DNA of 64,000 nucleotides, taken from assembly GCF_028807635.1 (NCBI RefSeq), contig NZ_JARBAX010000001.1, positions 2,321,001 to 2,385,000 of the forward strand. Reading direction: 5' to 3'. This stretch comes from Streptomyces spiramyceticus (lineage in GTDB: Bacteria; Actinomycetota; Actinomycetes; Streptomycetales; Streptomycetaceae). The notes beneath the pieces are model-generated. The model was not told where the DNA came from. It made no database searches and saw only the letters and a list, made by a program, of their open reading frames with translations. Shown here in pieces: positions 17,045-26,200 of the stretch (its first letter is position 1; every line of letters starts with the position of its first letter). Both the position numbers and the translations under genes were made by a program.

Positions 17045-17270
17045 AGGGCGTGTCCGGCGGATCAGGCCGGCTTCAGGGTGCGGCGCCTTCTTGGCGCTGG
17101 TGAGCGGGGCCTGGTGCGTGCAGCTGCAAGGCGGAGGAGGGAGGCGACGCGATGGGGGTTCCCCCTGTTCGAGCGCAGTCGAGAACTCGGGGGAGTCGCC
17201 GACCGACAACAACGCCGCAGATGTGCGTGCCATGCCCCGCGGCCCAGGCATGATCCGCCGGACACGCCCT
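17045..17270. mobile_element. 226-bp MITE-like non-autonomous element with 20-bp perfect terminal inverted repeats
   Basis: The ends at 17045-17064 and 17251-17270 are exact inverted copies (AGGGCGTGTCCGG...GATCA). No coding potential for a transposase is present. The interior holds a second dyad around 17155-17195, GGGGGTTCCCCC followed by TCGAGCGCAGTCGAGAACTC. The element fills most of the 398-base gap between the zinc-ribbon gene and the LAETG protein gene. No clear target-site duplication is seen. Similar sequences are, from memory, scattered in Streptomyces genomes. Confidence 0.7.
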
Positions 17271-17300
17271 AGCCCCCTCTGAGGGCCTGTCAGGGCAAAG

Positions 17301-17340
17301 GGAAGGGCCCGGGGCGCTCAGCGCGCTCCGGGCCCTTCTC
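17301..17340 (-). terminator. Strong stem-loop after the LAETG protein gene
   Basis: GAAGGGCCCGG and CCGGGCCCTTC (17302-17312 / 17328-17338) form an 11-bp stem with extra inner pairing, sixteen bases beyond the stop of the minus-strand gene. Confidence 0.85.
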
Positions 17341-17355
17341 GTACGCCTAGCTGGA

Positions 17356-18213
17356 TCAGACGGCGGCGCGGCCGCCTGCGAGGCGGGGCAGCATGCGGAA
17401 GCCGATGCCACCAGCGATCATCGTCGCGGCGCCGACCAGCAGGAACGTGGTCTCGGCGGCGCCCGTCTCGGCGAGCTCCTCCTTGGCCTTGCCCTGCTCT
17501 ACCGGCTTGGAGCCGGCACTGTCGGTGTCGGTGTTGTCCTCGCACTCGGCGCCGTCGAGGTCGACGGTGCAGGTGCCGGTGTCACCGTCGGTGCCGCCGT
17601 CGGAGCCACCGGTCTCGGAGCCACCGTTGCCGTTGCCACCGTTGTCGGTGCCGCCGTTGCCACCGTTGCCGTTGCCACCGTTGTTGCCGTTGCCACCATT
17701 GTTGGTGCCACCGTTGTCGTCGCCCGGGTCGGTCGGGTCAGTCGGGTCGACCGGGTCCGTGGGATCCGTCGGGTCGACCGGGTCCGTCGGGTCGGTCGGG
17801 TCGACCGGATCCGTCGGGTCGGTCGGGTCAACGGGGTCCGTGGGGTCGGTCGGGTCGACCGGGTCCGTCGGGTCCGTGGGGTCGACCGGGTCCGTCGGGT
17901 CGACCGGGTCCGTCGGGTCCGTGGGGTCGAGCGGGTCGAGCGGGTCCGTCGGGTCGGCGGGGTCCGCCGGGTCGGCCGGGTCCGCAGGGTCGGCCGGGTC
18001 GGCCGGGTCCGCGGGATCGGCCGGGTCCGCCGGGTCGGCGGCTACGGCGATGTCGAGGCCCTCCTGGTCGACCTCGGCCTTGGCGCTGAGGCCGGCCACG
18101 TCGACACCGATACCGACGGCCGAGGCGGCGCCCGCGGCGGTCAGCGAAGCACCGGCGGCAATCACCGCACCGGCTGCTATACGCGCAACGCGGATCCGCG
18201 TCTTCTTGGTCAT
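17356..18213 (-). CDS. LAETG sortase-E-anchored surface protein with Asp-Pro repeat rod
   Basis: 285-aa exported protein. ATG 18213 ([17 protein letters not shown]) begins a signal peptide ending near AAGAASA. A short domain of ~30 residues precedes about 100 residues of uninterrupted DPA, DPT and DPV tripeptides. A Gly/Asn-rich linker ([14 protein letters not shown]) and a short acidic region with two cysteines follow. The C-terminus is a sorting signal: LAETG (17461-17475), hydrophobic helix, then Arg-containing tail. LAxTG is the class E sortase motif used by long chaplins, so the product is likely bound to peptidoglycan. The DP tract resembles wall-spanning stalks. No enzymatic domain is present; the small N-terminal domain would be the displayed part. 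Confidence 0.83.
   Translation of the reverse strand: MTKKTRIRVARIAAGAVIAAGASLTAAGAASAVGIGVDVAGLSAKAEVDQEGLDIAVAADPADPADPADPADPADPADPADPADPADPTDPLDPLDPTDPTDPVDPTDPVDPTDPTDPVDPTDPTDPVDPTDPTDPVDPTDPTDPVDPTDPTDPVDPTDPTDPGDDNGGTNNGGNGNNGGNGNGGNGGTDNGGNGNGGSETGGSDGGTDGDTGTCTVDLDGAECEDNTDTDSAGSKPVEQGKAKEELAETGAAETTFLLVGAATMIAGGIGFRMLPRLAGGRAAV
17725..18045 (-). repeat. Tandem Asp-Pro coding repeat (9-bp units)
   Basis: About 100 residues of [D-P-A/T/V/L] units encoded by 9-bp near-identical repeats. ADP units are grouped toward the N-terminus and TDPTDPVDP nonads toward the C-terminus, suggesting two separate expansions. Such a tract is prone to length change by slippage. Confidence 0.9.
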
Positions 18214-18435
18214 CTGCTTGCTACCCCCAGTAGCTGAATTCGTCAGTGGAGCAGCGCAAGGGGCGGAAGCGGCTGGGGATTTGAACACTCCCCCCGATCA
18301 CACGCGCCCCAGGGATACGCATGCCGCGCGTCAGCTTTCCCAGTTTTAAAGGGAACGTCAAGGTCGTTGCGTACGCGATGTCCGAAATGACGTCAGTTGA
18401 CCGTCGTACGGGAATGCGACTGTGACACAAAAGGC

Positions 18436-18460
18436 AACTGCCGCCTCAAGGGCGGCAGTT
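18436..18460 (-). terminator. Terminator after prfB
   Basis: AACTGCCGCC and GGCGGCAGTT form a perfect 10-bp stem with a 5-base loop, followed in the minus-strand direction by GCCTTTTG. It lies 22 bases past the prfB stop. Confidence 0.85.
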
Positions 18461-18481
18461 ACTGTGTCGACAAAGCGAGTT

Positions 18482-19591
18482 TTACTTCGCCTGCTGCTTG
18501 CGCCAGCGAATTCCGGCTTCCAGGAAGCCGTCGATCTCACCGTCGAGAACAGCCTGCGGGTTGCCGACCTCGAAGTCCGTCCGCAGGTCCTTGACCATCT
18601 GGTACGGGTGCAGGACGTACGAACGCATCTGGTTGCCCCAGGAGTTGCCGCCGTCGCTCTTGCCGAGGGAGTCCATGAGCGCCTGTTCCTCCTGGCGGCG
18701 GCGCTCAAGGAGCTTCGCCTGGAGGACGTTCATGGCGCTCGCCTTGTTCTGGATCTGGGAGCGCTCGTTCTGGCAGGAGACGACGATGCCGGTCGGAACG
18801 TGCGTCAGACGGACTGCGGAGTCAGTCGTGTTGACGCCCTGGCCGCCGGGACCCGAAGCGCGGTAGACGTCCACGCGCAGCTCGGACTCGTCGATCTCGA
18901 TGTGGTCGGTCTGCTCGACGACCGGCAGCACCTCGACGCCCGCGAAGGACGTCTGGCGGCGGCCCTGGTTGTCGAAGGGCGAGATGCGGACCAGGCGGTG
19001 CGTGCCCTGCTCCACGGAGAGCGTTCCGTAGGCGTACGGCGCCTTGACGACGAAGGTGGTCGACTTGATGCCGGCCTCTTCCGCGTACGACGTCTCGTAG
19101 ACCTCGGTGGAGTAGCCGTGGCGCTCGGCCCAGCGGAGGTACATGCGCTGGAGGCGCTCGGCGAAGTCGGAGGCGTCGACGCCGCCGGCCTCGGCGCGGA
19201 TGTTGACCAGCGCCTCGCGCTCGTCGTACTCGCCGGACAGGAGCGTCCGTACTTCCATCTCGTCCAGTGCCTTGCGGACCGCGAGAAGCTCGGCCTCGGC
19301 CTCCACGAGGGTGTCGGCGTCGTCCTCGGCCTCGGCGAGCTCGAAGAGCACAGAGAGGTCGTCTATCCGGCTCCGGAGGGCTTCCGTCTTGCGGAGCTCG
19401 GCCTGGAGGTGGGACAGCTTGCTCGTGATCTTCTGCGCGGCCTCGGGGTCGTCCCACAGGGACGGGGCCGCGGCCTGCTCCTCGAGCACGGCGATATCGG
19501 CCCTCATACTGTCGAGGTCCAGGACGGCCTCGATCGACCCCATGGTCGAGGAGAGGGACTTGAGCTCTTCGGAAACATCGACGACTGCCAC
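18482..19591 (-). CDS. prfB: Peptide chain release factor 2
   Basis: 369-aa RF2. The peptidyl-hydrolysis motif is in [13 protein letters not shown], and the domain-2 region contains the stop-codon recognition segment ([17 protein letters not shown] onward). It ends UGA- and UAA-terminated translation. The GTG at 19591 gives the standard [13 protein letters not shown]; the frame stays open to 19660. Unlike many bacteria, there is no in-frame TGA or CTTTGA slip site near codon 25, so no autoregulatory frameshift. It lies downstream of pkaB in the same direction, with 121 bases between. Confidence 0.96.
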   Translation of the reverse strand: MAVVDVSEELKSLSSTMGSIEAVLDLDSMRADIAVLEEQAAAPSLWDDPEAAQKITSKLSHLQAELRKTEALRSRIDDLSVLFELAEAEDDADTLVEAEAELLAVRKALDEMEVRTLLSGEYDEREALVNIRAEAGGVDASDFAERLQRMYLRWAERHGYSTEVYETSYAEEAGIKSTTFVVKAPYAYGTLSVEQGTHRLVRISPFDNQGRRQTSFAGVEVLPVVEQTDHIEIDESELRVDVYRASGPGGQGVNTTDSAVRLTHVPTGIVVSCQNERSQIQNKASAMNVLQAKLLERRRQEEQALMDSLGKSDGGNSWGNQMRSYVLHPYQMVKDLRTDFEVGNPQAVLDGEIDGFLEAGIRWRKQQAK

Positions 19592-19712
19592 GGGTCCAGC
19601 GTAACGGCACGGCGGCCAAGCGTTCCCCTTCGGCCGGTACTGCGCCTCCCTCCGCCCCACTCCGCCCTTGTCCTGCGGGCTACGGCCCTGCTGCGGCTTG
19701 GGCTACGGCGGG

Positions 19713-20981
19713 CTATGGCTGGGCCGGGGACGACTGCCGCGTGTCCTGGGGGACGGTTTCCGGGGTGTCGTCCGTCACGGCCAGCCAGCCGCCGACGCCC
19801 AGAGCGGCGGTGATCACGACCGCCGCCCCGCCGAGCAGGATGCGGCGCCTACGCACCGTGTCCGACTTGTGGCGGGCCGAACCGGGACGGCGCTGGCCCG
19901 CCGCACGGGGGACGCGGGCCGTGCCCCGTGCGCCGCCGGCCAGCTCGTCGGGGGCCGGGACGCGCATGCTCGTGTGGGTGTCGCGGCTGGAGTCGAGGGC
20001 CGAGCCGGGCACGAGCGGGACGGCGCCGCGGCGGCGCGGTTCGTCGGGTCCTGCCGGCCGCTGGGAGGGGTCGTCGTACGCCGCGCCTGCCGGGTTTGCT
20101 GCGTATCCGTCCCCCTCCGCCTCCGAGTCCGGCTCATCCACGTCCAGCGGCGGCATTCCGGCGAGAAGGGGCAGCTGGTCGCGGAGGCGGGCGGAGAGCT
20201 CGGAGGCGCGCAGCCGGGACGCCGGAGCCTTCGCCAGGCACTGGACGATGAGCTGCCAGAGCTCTTCCGGGATGCCGGGGAGGGGGACGACTGTCTCGGT
20301 GACGTGGCGGCGCAGTACGGCGCCAGGGTGGCCGCCGCCGAAGGGAGTGAAGCCCGCCAGGAGTTCGTACAGGACGGTGGCCAGCGCGTAGATGTCGACG
20401 GCAGCACGGGGCGGCAGGCCCTCGACGATCTCGGGGGCGAGGTAGTCCGGCGTACCGATGATCTTTGTCGCGCGGGTGCGGCGCGGGGTGTCGATCAGCT
20501 TGGCCACGCCGAAGTCCGTCAGCAGCGCGGGGTGCGCGCCGCCGGGGCCGAGGGGGCCCTCCATGTCCAGGAGGATGTTCTCCGGCTTCACGTCGCGGTG
20601 GACGACGCCTGCCGCATGTGCGGCGGCGAGGCCGTCGGCGACGTCGGCGGCGATCGCGACGGCCGCCTCGGGCGCCAGGCGGCGCTCGCGGTCGAGCCGG
20701 GTGCGCAGGTCGGTGCCGCGTACGAGGTCCATGACCAGCGCGAGGTCGTTGCCGTCGACGACGAGGTCACTGACGGAGACGACCCGGGGGTGGTCCAGTC
20801 CGAGCAGCGCGGTGCGCTCCTGGACGAAGCGCCCGACGAGCTCCTGGTCGGACGCGAGGTCCTCACGCAGCAGCTTGATGGCGACGGGGCCCTCGGGTCC
20901 GTCACCCAGCCACACCGTGCCGGCACTGCCCCGTCCCAGGATCTGGTGGGCGGTGTACCGGCTGCCGATCTTCCGTGCCAA
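19713..20981 (-). CDS. pkaB: Ser/Thr protein kinase PkaB
   Basis: 422-aa eukaryotic-type kinase. Catalytic domain ~1-270: Gly loop LGRGSAGTVW, VAIKLLRED with the ATP lysine, HRDVKPENILL, LTDFGVAKL, and the APE region as DYLAPEIVEG. A Pro/acidic linker leads to a single membrane helix near residue 385 (RRILLGGAAVVITAALGVGGW) and a short outer tail with no PASTA domains. The start is TTG 20981 with GGGAG six bases upstream. It corresponds to PkaB of S. coelicolor (recalled). A stem-loop lies between pkaA and this gene, so the two are only partly coupled. Confidence 0.92.
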   Translation of the reverse strand: MARKIGSRYTAHQILGRGSAGTVWLGDGPEGPVAIKLLREDLASDQELVGRFVQERTALLGLDHPRVVSVSDLVVDGNDLALVMDLVRGTDLRTRLDRERRLAPEAAVAIAADVADGLAAAHAAGVVHRDVKPENILLDMEGPLGPGGAHPALLTDFGVAKLIDTPRRTRATKIIGTPDYLAPEIVEGLPPRAAVDIYALATVLYELLAGFTPFGGGHPGAVLRRHVTETVVPLPGIPEELWQLIVQCLAKAPASRLRASELSARLRDQLPLLAGMPPLDVDEPDSEAEGDGYAANPAGAAYDDPSQRPAGPDEPRRRGAVPLVPGSALDSSRDTHTSMRVPAPDELAGGARGTARVPRAAGQRRPGSARHKSDTVRRRRILLGGAAVVITAALGVGGWLAVTDDTPETVPQDTRQSSPAQP

Positions 20982-21074
20982 GACTGCTCCCTCAGCGGCG
21001 AGACGCCCTCTGACGATCGCCCTGAGGTTACGCGGGCGCCGGGGCGTCGCGTGCCCCGTATGGCGCCAATCCTT

Positions 21075-21107
21075 GACTTCTGGGGGCGAAATCCACCCCC
21101 AGAAGTC
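21075..21107 (-). terminator. Stem-loop between pkaA and pkaB
   Basis: Perfect 12-bp inverted repeat (GACTTCTGGGGG / CCCCCAGAAGTC) with a 9-base loop, twelve bases after the pkaA stop. It would terminate or attenuate read-through into pkaB. Confidence 0.8.
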
Positions 21108-21118
21108 GACAAATCAAC

Positions 21119-22762
21119 TCAGCCGGCAGTTCCGGTTCCCGGTCCGCCGAGTTCGCTCAGAAACTTCTCGACCTTGTCGTAGACGTCGCCGATCTGGGCG
21201 AAGAAGCCCTTCGTCGTACCGATCCACTCCTGGAGCGGGGACAGCTCCCAGATCAGCCAGGACGCCACGAACAGCAGGAGGAACGTGAACAGGCAGCCCT
21301 TCAGGCAGCCGAGGCCCGGGATCCGCATCGGGTTGGCGCTGCGACGGCGCGGCTCGCGGGGCTCGCGCGGCGGGCGCGGGGCCAGCTGAGCGGGCTGCTG
21401 CGGCGGCGCGTACCGCTGCTGCGGGGCCGGAGCCTGGGGCTGCTGGTACTGCGGCGGGGGCGGCGGGGCGTACCGCTGCGGAGGCTGCGGACGCTGTTGC
21501 TGCTGATGCTGCGGGGGGCGCTGCTGCTGTTGCGGCTGCTGATGCTGCTGCGGCTGGCGCTGGGGGCGGCGGCGCAGCGGGTCCTGGCTCGGGTCGAGGT
21601 ACTGGACCTGGGTCTGCTCGTTGCGGTCGCGGGCCGCGCGCAGCTGGCTCTGCCAGGGGTGCGGGTCCTCGGGGCCGGGGGCGCCCTGCGGTACCGGCGG
21701 CATGACTGCGGTCGGGTCGGCGGCACCCCCCTGGTGCGCGCCGGCCGACGGCATGACGCTGGTCGCGGCACTCGGGTCGTACGAGCCCGCGTTGCTCGGC
21801 AGCACCTGGGTCGGGTCGGCGGCACCCGGGGCGCCCGGGACCGGTGCGGGCGCCGGGTCGGGCGCGAGCAAAGCGCCGACGCCCATGGCCGCCTCGACCT
21901 GGGCGGCGGACGAGTGCACGCCGACGCCGGCCGAGACGGTGCGCAGGGCGCGGGCGAGGTTCTCGGCGCTGGGCCGCTCGTCCGGTTCCTTGCGCAGGCA
22001 GCGCTCTATGACCGTCCAGAGCGGCTCGGGGACGGTGGTGGGGCGGCGGGGCTCCTCGCTGAGGTGACGGTGGAGCACCTCCAGCGCCGTACCGCCCGCG
22101 AACGGGGGACGCCCGGTGACCAGCTCGTACAGCAGGATGCCCGCGCCGTAGATGTCGACGGCGGAGGTCTGCGGGCGCCCCTCGGCGGACTCCGGGGCGA
22201 CGTAGGCCGGCGTACCGACGAACTCGTGCGTACGGGTGAGGCCCGGGGAGTCCGCGAGGCGCGCGATGCCGAAGTCGGTGAGCATCGGGTGCATCTGGCC
22301 GTCGCGCTCGTCGAGCAGGACGTTCGCGGGCTTGAGGTCGCGGTGGACCACGCCGTCGGCGTGGCTGGCGGCGAGCGCGTCCGCGATCTGCGCGGTGAGG
22401 AGGGAGGCGGCGACCGGCGAGAACGGACCGTTGTCGCGGAGATAGCGGTGCAGGTCCGGGCCGTCGATCAGGTCCATCACAAGGGCGAGCAGGTCGCCCT
22501 CGACGACCAGGTCGCGGGTCCGCACGATGTTGGGGTGCGTCAGACGCAGCAGTACGGAGCGTTCGCGCAGGAAGCGCATCACCACGTCCGCGTCGTTCGC
22601 GAGCTCCTCCTTGAGGACCTTGATCGCGACGGTCTCGCCGGGCTGGCCGGCCACGGCCGCCTCGGCGCCTGCGGTCTCGCGCTGGCGGGCTCGCCAGACG
22701 GTGCCCGTGGCGCCGCGCCCGAGCGGCTCCTCGAGCAGGTATTTGCTGCCTACCGGCCGCAC
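21119..22762 (-). CDS. pkaA: Ser/Thr protein kinase PkaA with Pro/Gln-rich tether
   Basis: 547-aa kinase. Catalytic domain ~1-275: LGRGATGTVW, VAIKVLKEEL, HRDLKPANVLL, LTDFGIARL, AYVAPESAEG. Residues ~275-475 are a disordered linker rich in Pro and Gln, with runs of QQ and PQ. One hydrophobic helix (CLKGCLFTFLLLFVASWLIWEL) lies near residue 490, followed by a ~45-residue outer tail. GTG 22762 is the start. It matches PkaA of S. coelicolor (recalled). It is divergent from the FHA/FtsK-like gene over 463 bases; an FHA protein beside two kinases suggests a phospho-Thr signalling module. Confidence 0.92.
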   Translation of the reverse strand: MRPVGSKYLLEEPLGRGATGTVWRARQRETAGAEAAVAGQPGETVAIKVLKEELANDADVVMRFLRERSVLLRLTHPNIVRTRDLVVEGDLLALVMDLIDGPDLHRYLRDNGPFSPVAASLLTAQIADALAASHADGVVHRDLKPANVLLDERDGQMHPMLTDFGIARLADSPGLTRTHEFVGTPAYVAPESAEGRPQTSAVDIYGAGILLYELVTGRPPFAGGTALEVLHRHLSEEPRRPTTVPEPLWTVIERCLRKEPDERPSAENLARALRTVSAGVGVHSSAAQVEAAMGVGALLAPDPAPAPVPGAPGAADPTQVLPSNAGSYDPSAATSVMPSAGAHQGGAADPTAVMPPVPQGAPGPEDPHPWQSQLRAARDRNEQTQVQYLDPSQDPLRRRPQRQPQQHQQPQQQQRPPQHQQQQRPQPPQRYAPPPPPQYQQPQAPAPQQRYAPPQQPAQLAPRPPREPREPRRRSANPMRIPGLGCLKGCLFTFLLLFVASWLIWELSPLQEWIGTTKGFFAQIGDVYDKVEKFLSELGGPGTGTAG

Positions 22763-22951
22763 GTCATGCGCTCCCTGCTGCTCGTGGTGTACGCCGTTTC
22801 ATTGCGTTTCTGCTGCGTTCTACGGCGTTCTACGTCGTCCCGGGCGCTCGGGCCCGCATTCCGACCCACTGTAATGCCGCCCGAGTGCCACTGAACGGGG
22901 CACAGGCGGGTCGTGTTCGAGGGAAGACGCACGCATCGCATGGATGGTTGC

Positions 22952-22965
22952 CGAACATGCGTTCC
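22952..22965. promoter_or_regulatory. LexA-like (SOS) box
   Basis: CGAAC-ATGC-GTTCC matches the actinobacterial SOS box CGAAC-N4-GTTCG with one mismatch and contains the full dyad GAAC-N4-GTTC. It lies ~190 bases upstream of the pkaA start and ~260 upstream of the FHA gene start, so it could act on either. Confidence 0.45.
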
Positions 22966-23063
22966 GCACGTGTCGGCGGCGATGTCACCCTGCGATCCCA
23001 ACCTGGCACTTTTACGTCCACAGCCGACCAATCAAGATCACTTGGCGGTGGGCGCCGGGCGTG

Positions 23064-23086
23064 TTGTCAGTGGCAGGTGCGAGGAT
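23064..23086 (+). promoter_or_regulatory. PafBC/RecA-NDp-like promoter (imperfect -10)
   Basis: TTGTCAGTG, eight bases, then GAGGAT. The damage-response promoter consensus is TTGTCRGTG-N8-TANNNT, so only the first base of the -10 deviates. The predicted transcript would start near 23093, giving a ~133-base leader before the ATG at 23226. Confidence 0.45.
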
Positions 23087-23225
23087 GCCTGCAGCACGGG
23101 ACTGTGGAGTCGGGAGCTTCGCGTCACGTGCCGACCTGTACCGGACGACGCGTCCGTGCCGGGTGGGGGGAATCACAGGACGGCTCCCCTGCCGGGCACT
23201 TCGCGCAGAAGGGACCGCTGACGCG

Positions 23226-26200
23226 ATGCAGATCCGGCTGACCGTCCTCGCGCCGCGCAGCGGCCAGAGCACCCACGCCGTGCGTGACGTCCTCGTCACC
23301 GCGCCCGCCGGAACGGCGCTGGCCGCCGTGGCCTCGGGCCTGGCCACCGCGGTGTCCGGTCCCGGCTCGGGCCCCGAGACGACCGGCGCGGTGGTGGTCT
23401 ACGCGGGGCGGGAGCGGCTCGACGCGCAGCGCTGCGCGCTGGGTGAGCCGCCGCTGGTCGACGGGGCGGTGCTGTCGCTGCACGCGCCCGCGCCGGACGG
23501 CGAGGCCCCGACGGCCCTGACCGCCCTGACGGAGACCACGCCTGCCCAACTGCACGTGGTGGCGGGCCCCGACGCCGGAGGCATCCACCTCCTCCACGGC
23601 GGCCAGGTCCGCATCGGCCGCTCCACGGACGCGGACGTGCCGCTGGACGACCCGGACGTGTCCCGGCTGCACTGCGCGGTGACGCTGGCGGAGGACGGCC
23701 GGGTCTCGGTGGAGGACCTCGGCTCCACGAACGGCACCGCCCTGGACGGCAAGGAAGTTACCGCCCGCCCGGTACGCCTGACACCGGGCGCGCTGCTACG
23801 CGTAGGCGAATCCGCCCTGCGCCTGACCCCCGGAAACCCCCGCGCGACGCTCCCGACAACCCCGGACGGCGAGGGTCACCTCCGCGTAACCCGCACGCCG
23901 GACGAGACGACCGGAAGCACGACCGGCACAACCCCGGAGGGGCCGATCCCGGGCCCGCACCGCGCGGGCACAGTCCCGTACGGCCCGGCGACGGGTTCAC
24001 ACCACCCGAGTGCGGCGTCCGGCGCCGACGTGACTGCGCGGGGCACCGGCGCGGGCTCCGTGCGGGGCTCTTCGGCGCCCGGTGGGCGCCGTGTCTCCGG
24101 TCGCCCACCCGCGGCGGCCTCCCCTGCCCCGGCATCGCAGAGCACGGCAGCAGGCGACCGCCCCGGACCCGTCCCGCACGACGATCAGGGCCGGGCAATG
24201 CCCGCTGCGGGCGGCACCTACGGCGAGCACGGCGGGCCCGCTCCGACAGCGTCCCCAAGTGACGCGTACGGCCCCGGTGGCCGGCCCGGCGCCGCGAGCG
24301 CCGCGTACAGCCACGGACCGACAGCGCCGCATCACACCGGCGACCAGTCCGCGCCCGCCACCCACGGCGGCCCCGCCGGCCCGCAGGGCAGCGCCGGCTT
24401 CGGCGACGGCGCCCACGGCCCCGGCAACAGCCCGAATCGCCCGGCCCAAGGCGTCGCCCACGGCGGGCCCGTCCCCGCCGGGAGTGATGTCACGCACGCA
24501 CACGCCGCCTACGGCAGCGACGGTCGCCCCACGGCCGGTGCGCACCCCGGTGACGCCCCCGCCACCGGGCGCAGTCGCGAGGTGTACTCCGAGGCCCCCC
24601 GTCGACGGGGCGGCCGGGGTGGCATAGGGGCCTGGGCGCGGCGGCTTGCCGGGGGGCGGGCGGAGACCGTGGACGAGTACGCACCGGCCGAAGCCACTCC
24701 GGTCGGGATGCCGCCCGCCCACGGCGTCGCCGCCGTGCCGTCGGCCACCTCGACCACCGCCGCCCTGCCCGAGGCCTGGCCCGATCCGGCCTCGCTTCTG
24801 CTCACCGCACTCGGCCCCGGCCCCCGGCTGTGGGAGCGCGGCCCCGGGCACCCCGAGGCGCTCGTGCTCCGGCTCGGCACCGCCGACCGGGCCGCGCCCG
24901 ACGGCGGGCGCCCGCTGCCCGCCGTTCCGGTGACCGTAGGGCTGCGGGAAGTCGGCTCGCTGGGGCTCGCCGGGCCCCGCGCACGGCTGGCCGGGCTCGC
25001 CCGGTCCGCCGTGGCGCAACTCGCCGCGCTGCACTCCCCCACAGACCTCGAAATCGTGCTGATCAGTACGGACAGGTCAAGGGCCGTCGAAGAGCGCACC
25101 GCTGAGTGGGCCTGGCTCGGCTGGCTGCCTCATCTGCGGCCCGCCCACGGCCAGGACTGCCGGCTGCTCCTCGCGTACGACAAGGACCAGGCCGCCGCCC
25201 GCGTCGCCGAACTGGTGCGCCGCACCGACGAGGAACCGCAGGGGAGCGGCGCCGAAGGGCCGTACACCGTCGTCATCGTCGACGGCGACCCCGGCTCCAC
25301 CGCGCTGCGCGACGCCACCGCCCGGCTCGCCGCGACCGGCGCCGCGTCCGGTATCCACCTCGTCTGCCTGGCCGAGACGCCCGCCGCGTCCCCTCTGTCC
25401 CCTGTTGCCGAGACGTACGAAGCCGCCTGCGCGGTGTCGGCGCCGTTCCGCGAGTGCGGGGCCGCCGCGCTGCTCAGCGGCGATGTGGCCACCGCGCTGC
25501 GGCTGCTGCGTACGGCGGGCGGTCAGCCCGCGGGGCGCGGCACGCTGGGCGCGGTGGACGCGGTGTCCGCCGCCTGGGCGGAGCGTTTCGGGCGGGCGCT
25601 GGCCCCGCTGCGTGCGGACGGACCGCCGGCCGGACGCCCCGGCCGCGCCGCCGCGCTGCCCGCCTCCGCCCGGCTGCTGGACGAGCTGGGCCTGGCCAGG
25701 GCCACCCCGGCCTCCCTGATGGCGCGCTGGGCGGCCGCGGCCGACGACGGTCAGGCGCCCGGAGCCACGCGCGCGTGGGCGGTGCTCGGGGCGGGCCCGC
25801 GCGGACCGCTGTGTGTCGACCTGACCGCCGAGGGGCCGCATCTGCTGATCGAGGGCCCGGCCGGCAGCGGCCGCACCGAGCTGCTGCGTTCCGTCGCCGC
25901 GTCGCTGGCCGCCGCCGCCCGCCCGGACCGGCTCGGTCTCGTCCTCGTCGACGGCGCGGGCGGCGGACGCGGCGACGGCCTGCGCGCCTGCACCGAACTG
26001 CCACACGTGTCGACCCATCTGGTGGCGTCCGACCCCGTCCGGATGCGGGAGTTCGCCCAGGCCCTGGGCGCCGAGCTGAAGCGGCGCCACGAGCTGCTCG
26101 GCAGCCTCGGCTTCGCCGAATGGCACATGAACTGCGAGATCTCCGGCCGGCTGATCAACCAGCGACCGCCCAGCGCCGCCGAGCAGCGCGGCGACCTCGA

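Larger units (their letters stand above)
22763..23225. other. 463-base divergent intergenic region between pkaA and the FHA/EccC-like gene
   Basis: No coding sequence is convincing here. Two regulatory-looking sites are described separately: a LexA-like dyad at 22952 and a PafBC-type promoter at 23064. AAGGGA lies just before ATG 23226. The region is unusually long for this GC-rich, tightly packed window. Confidence 0.6.

Noticed and set aside
17393..18349. A 318-codon plus-strand frame rich in Gly-Ser-Val
   Set aside because: It is the antisense of the Asp-Pro repeat gene. The minus strand has signal peptide, repeat rod and LAETG sorting signal.
19500..19591. Programmed +1 frameshift in prfB
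   Set aside because: The frame is continuous from the GTG; no in-frame TGA or CTTTGA slip site is present.
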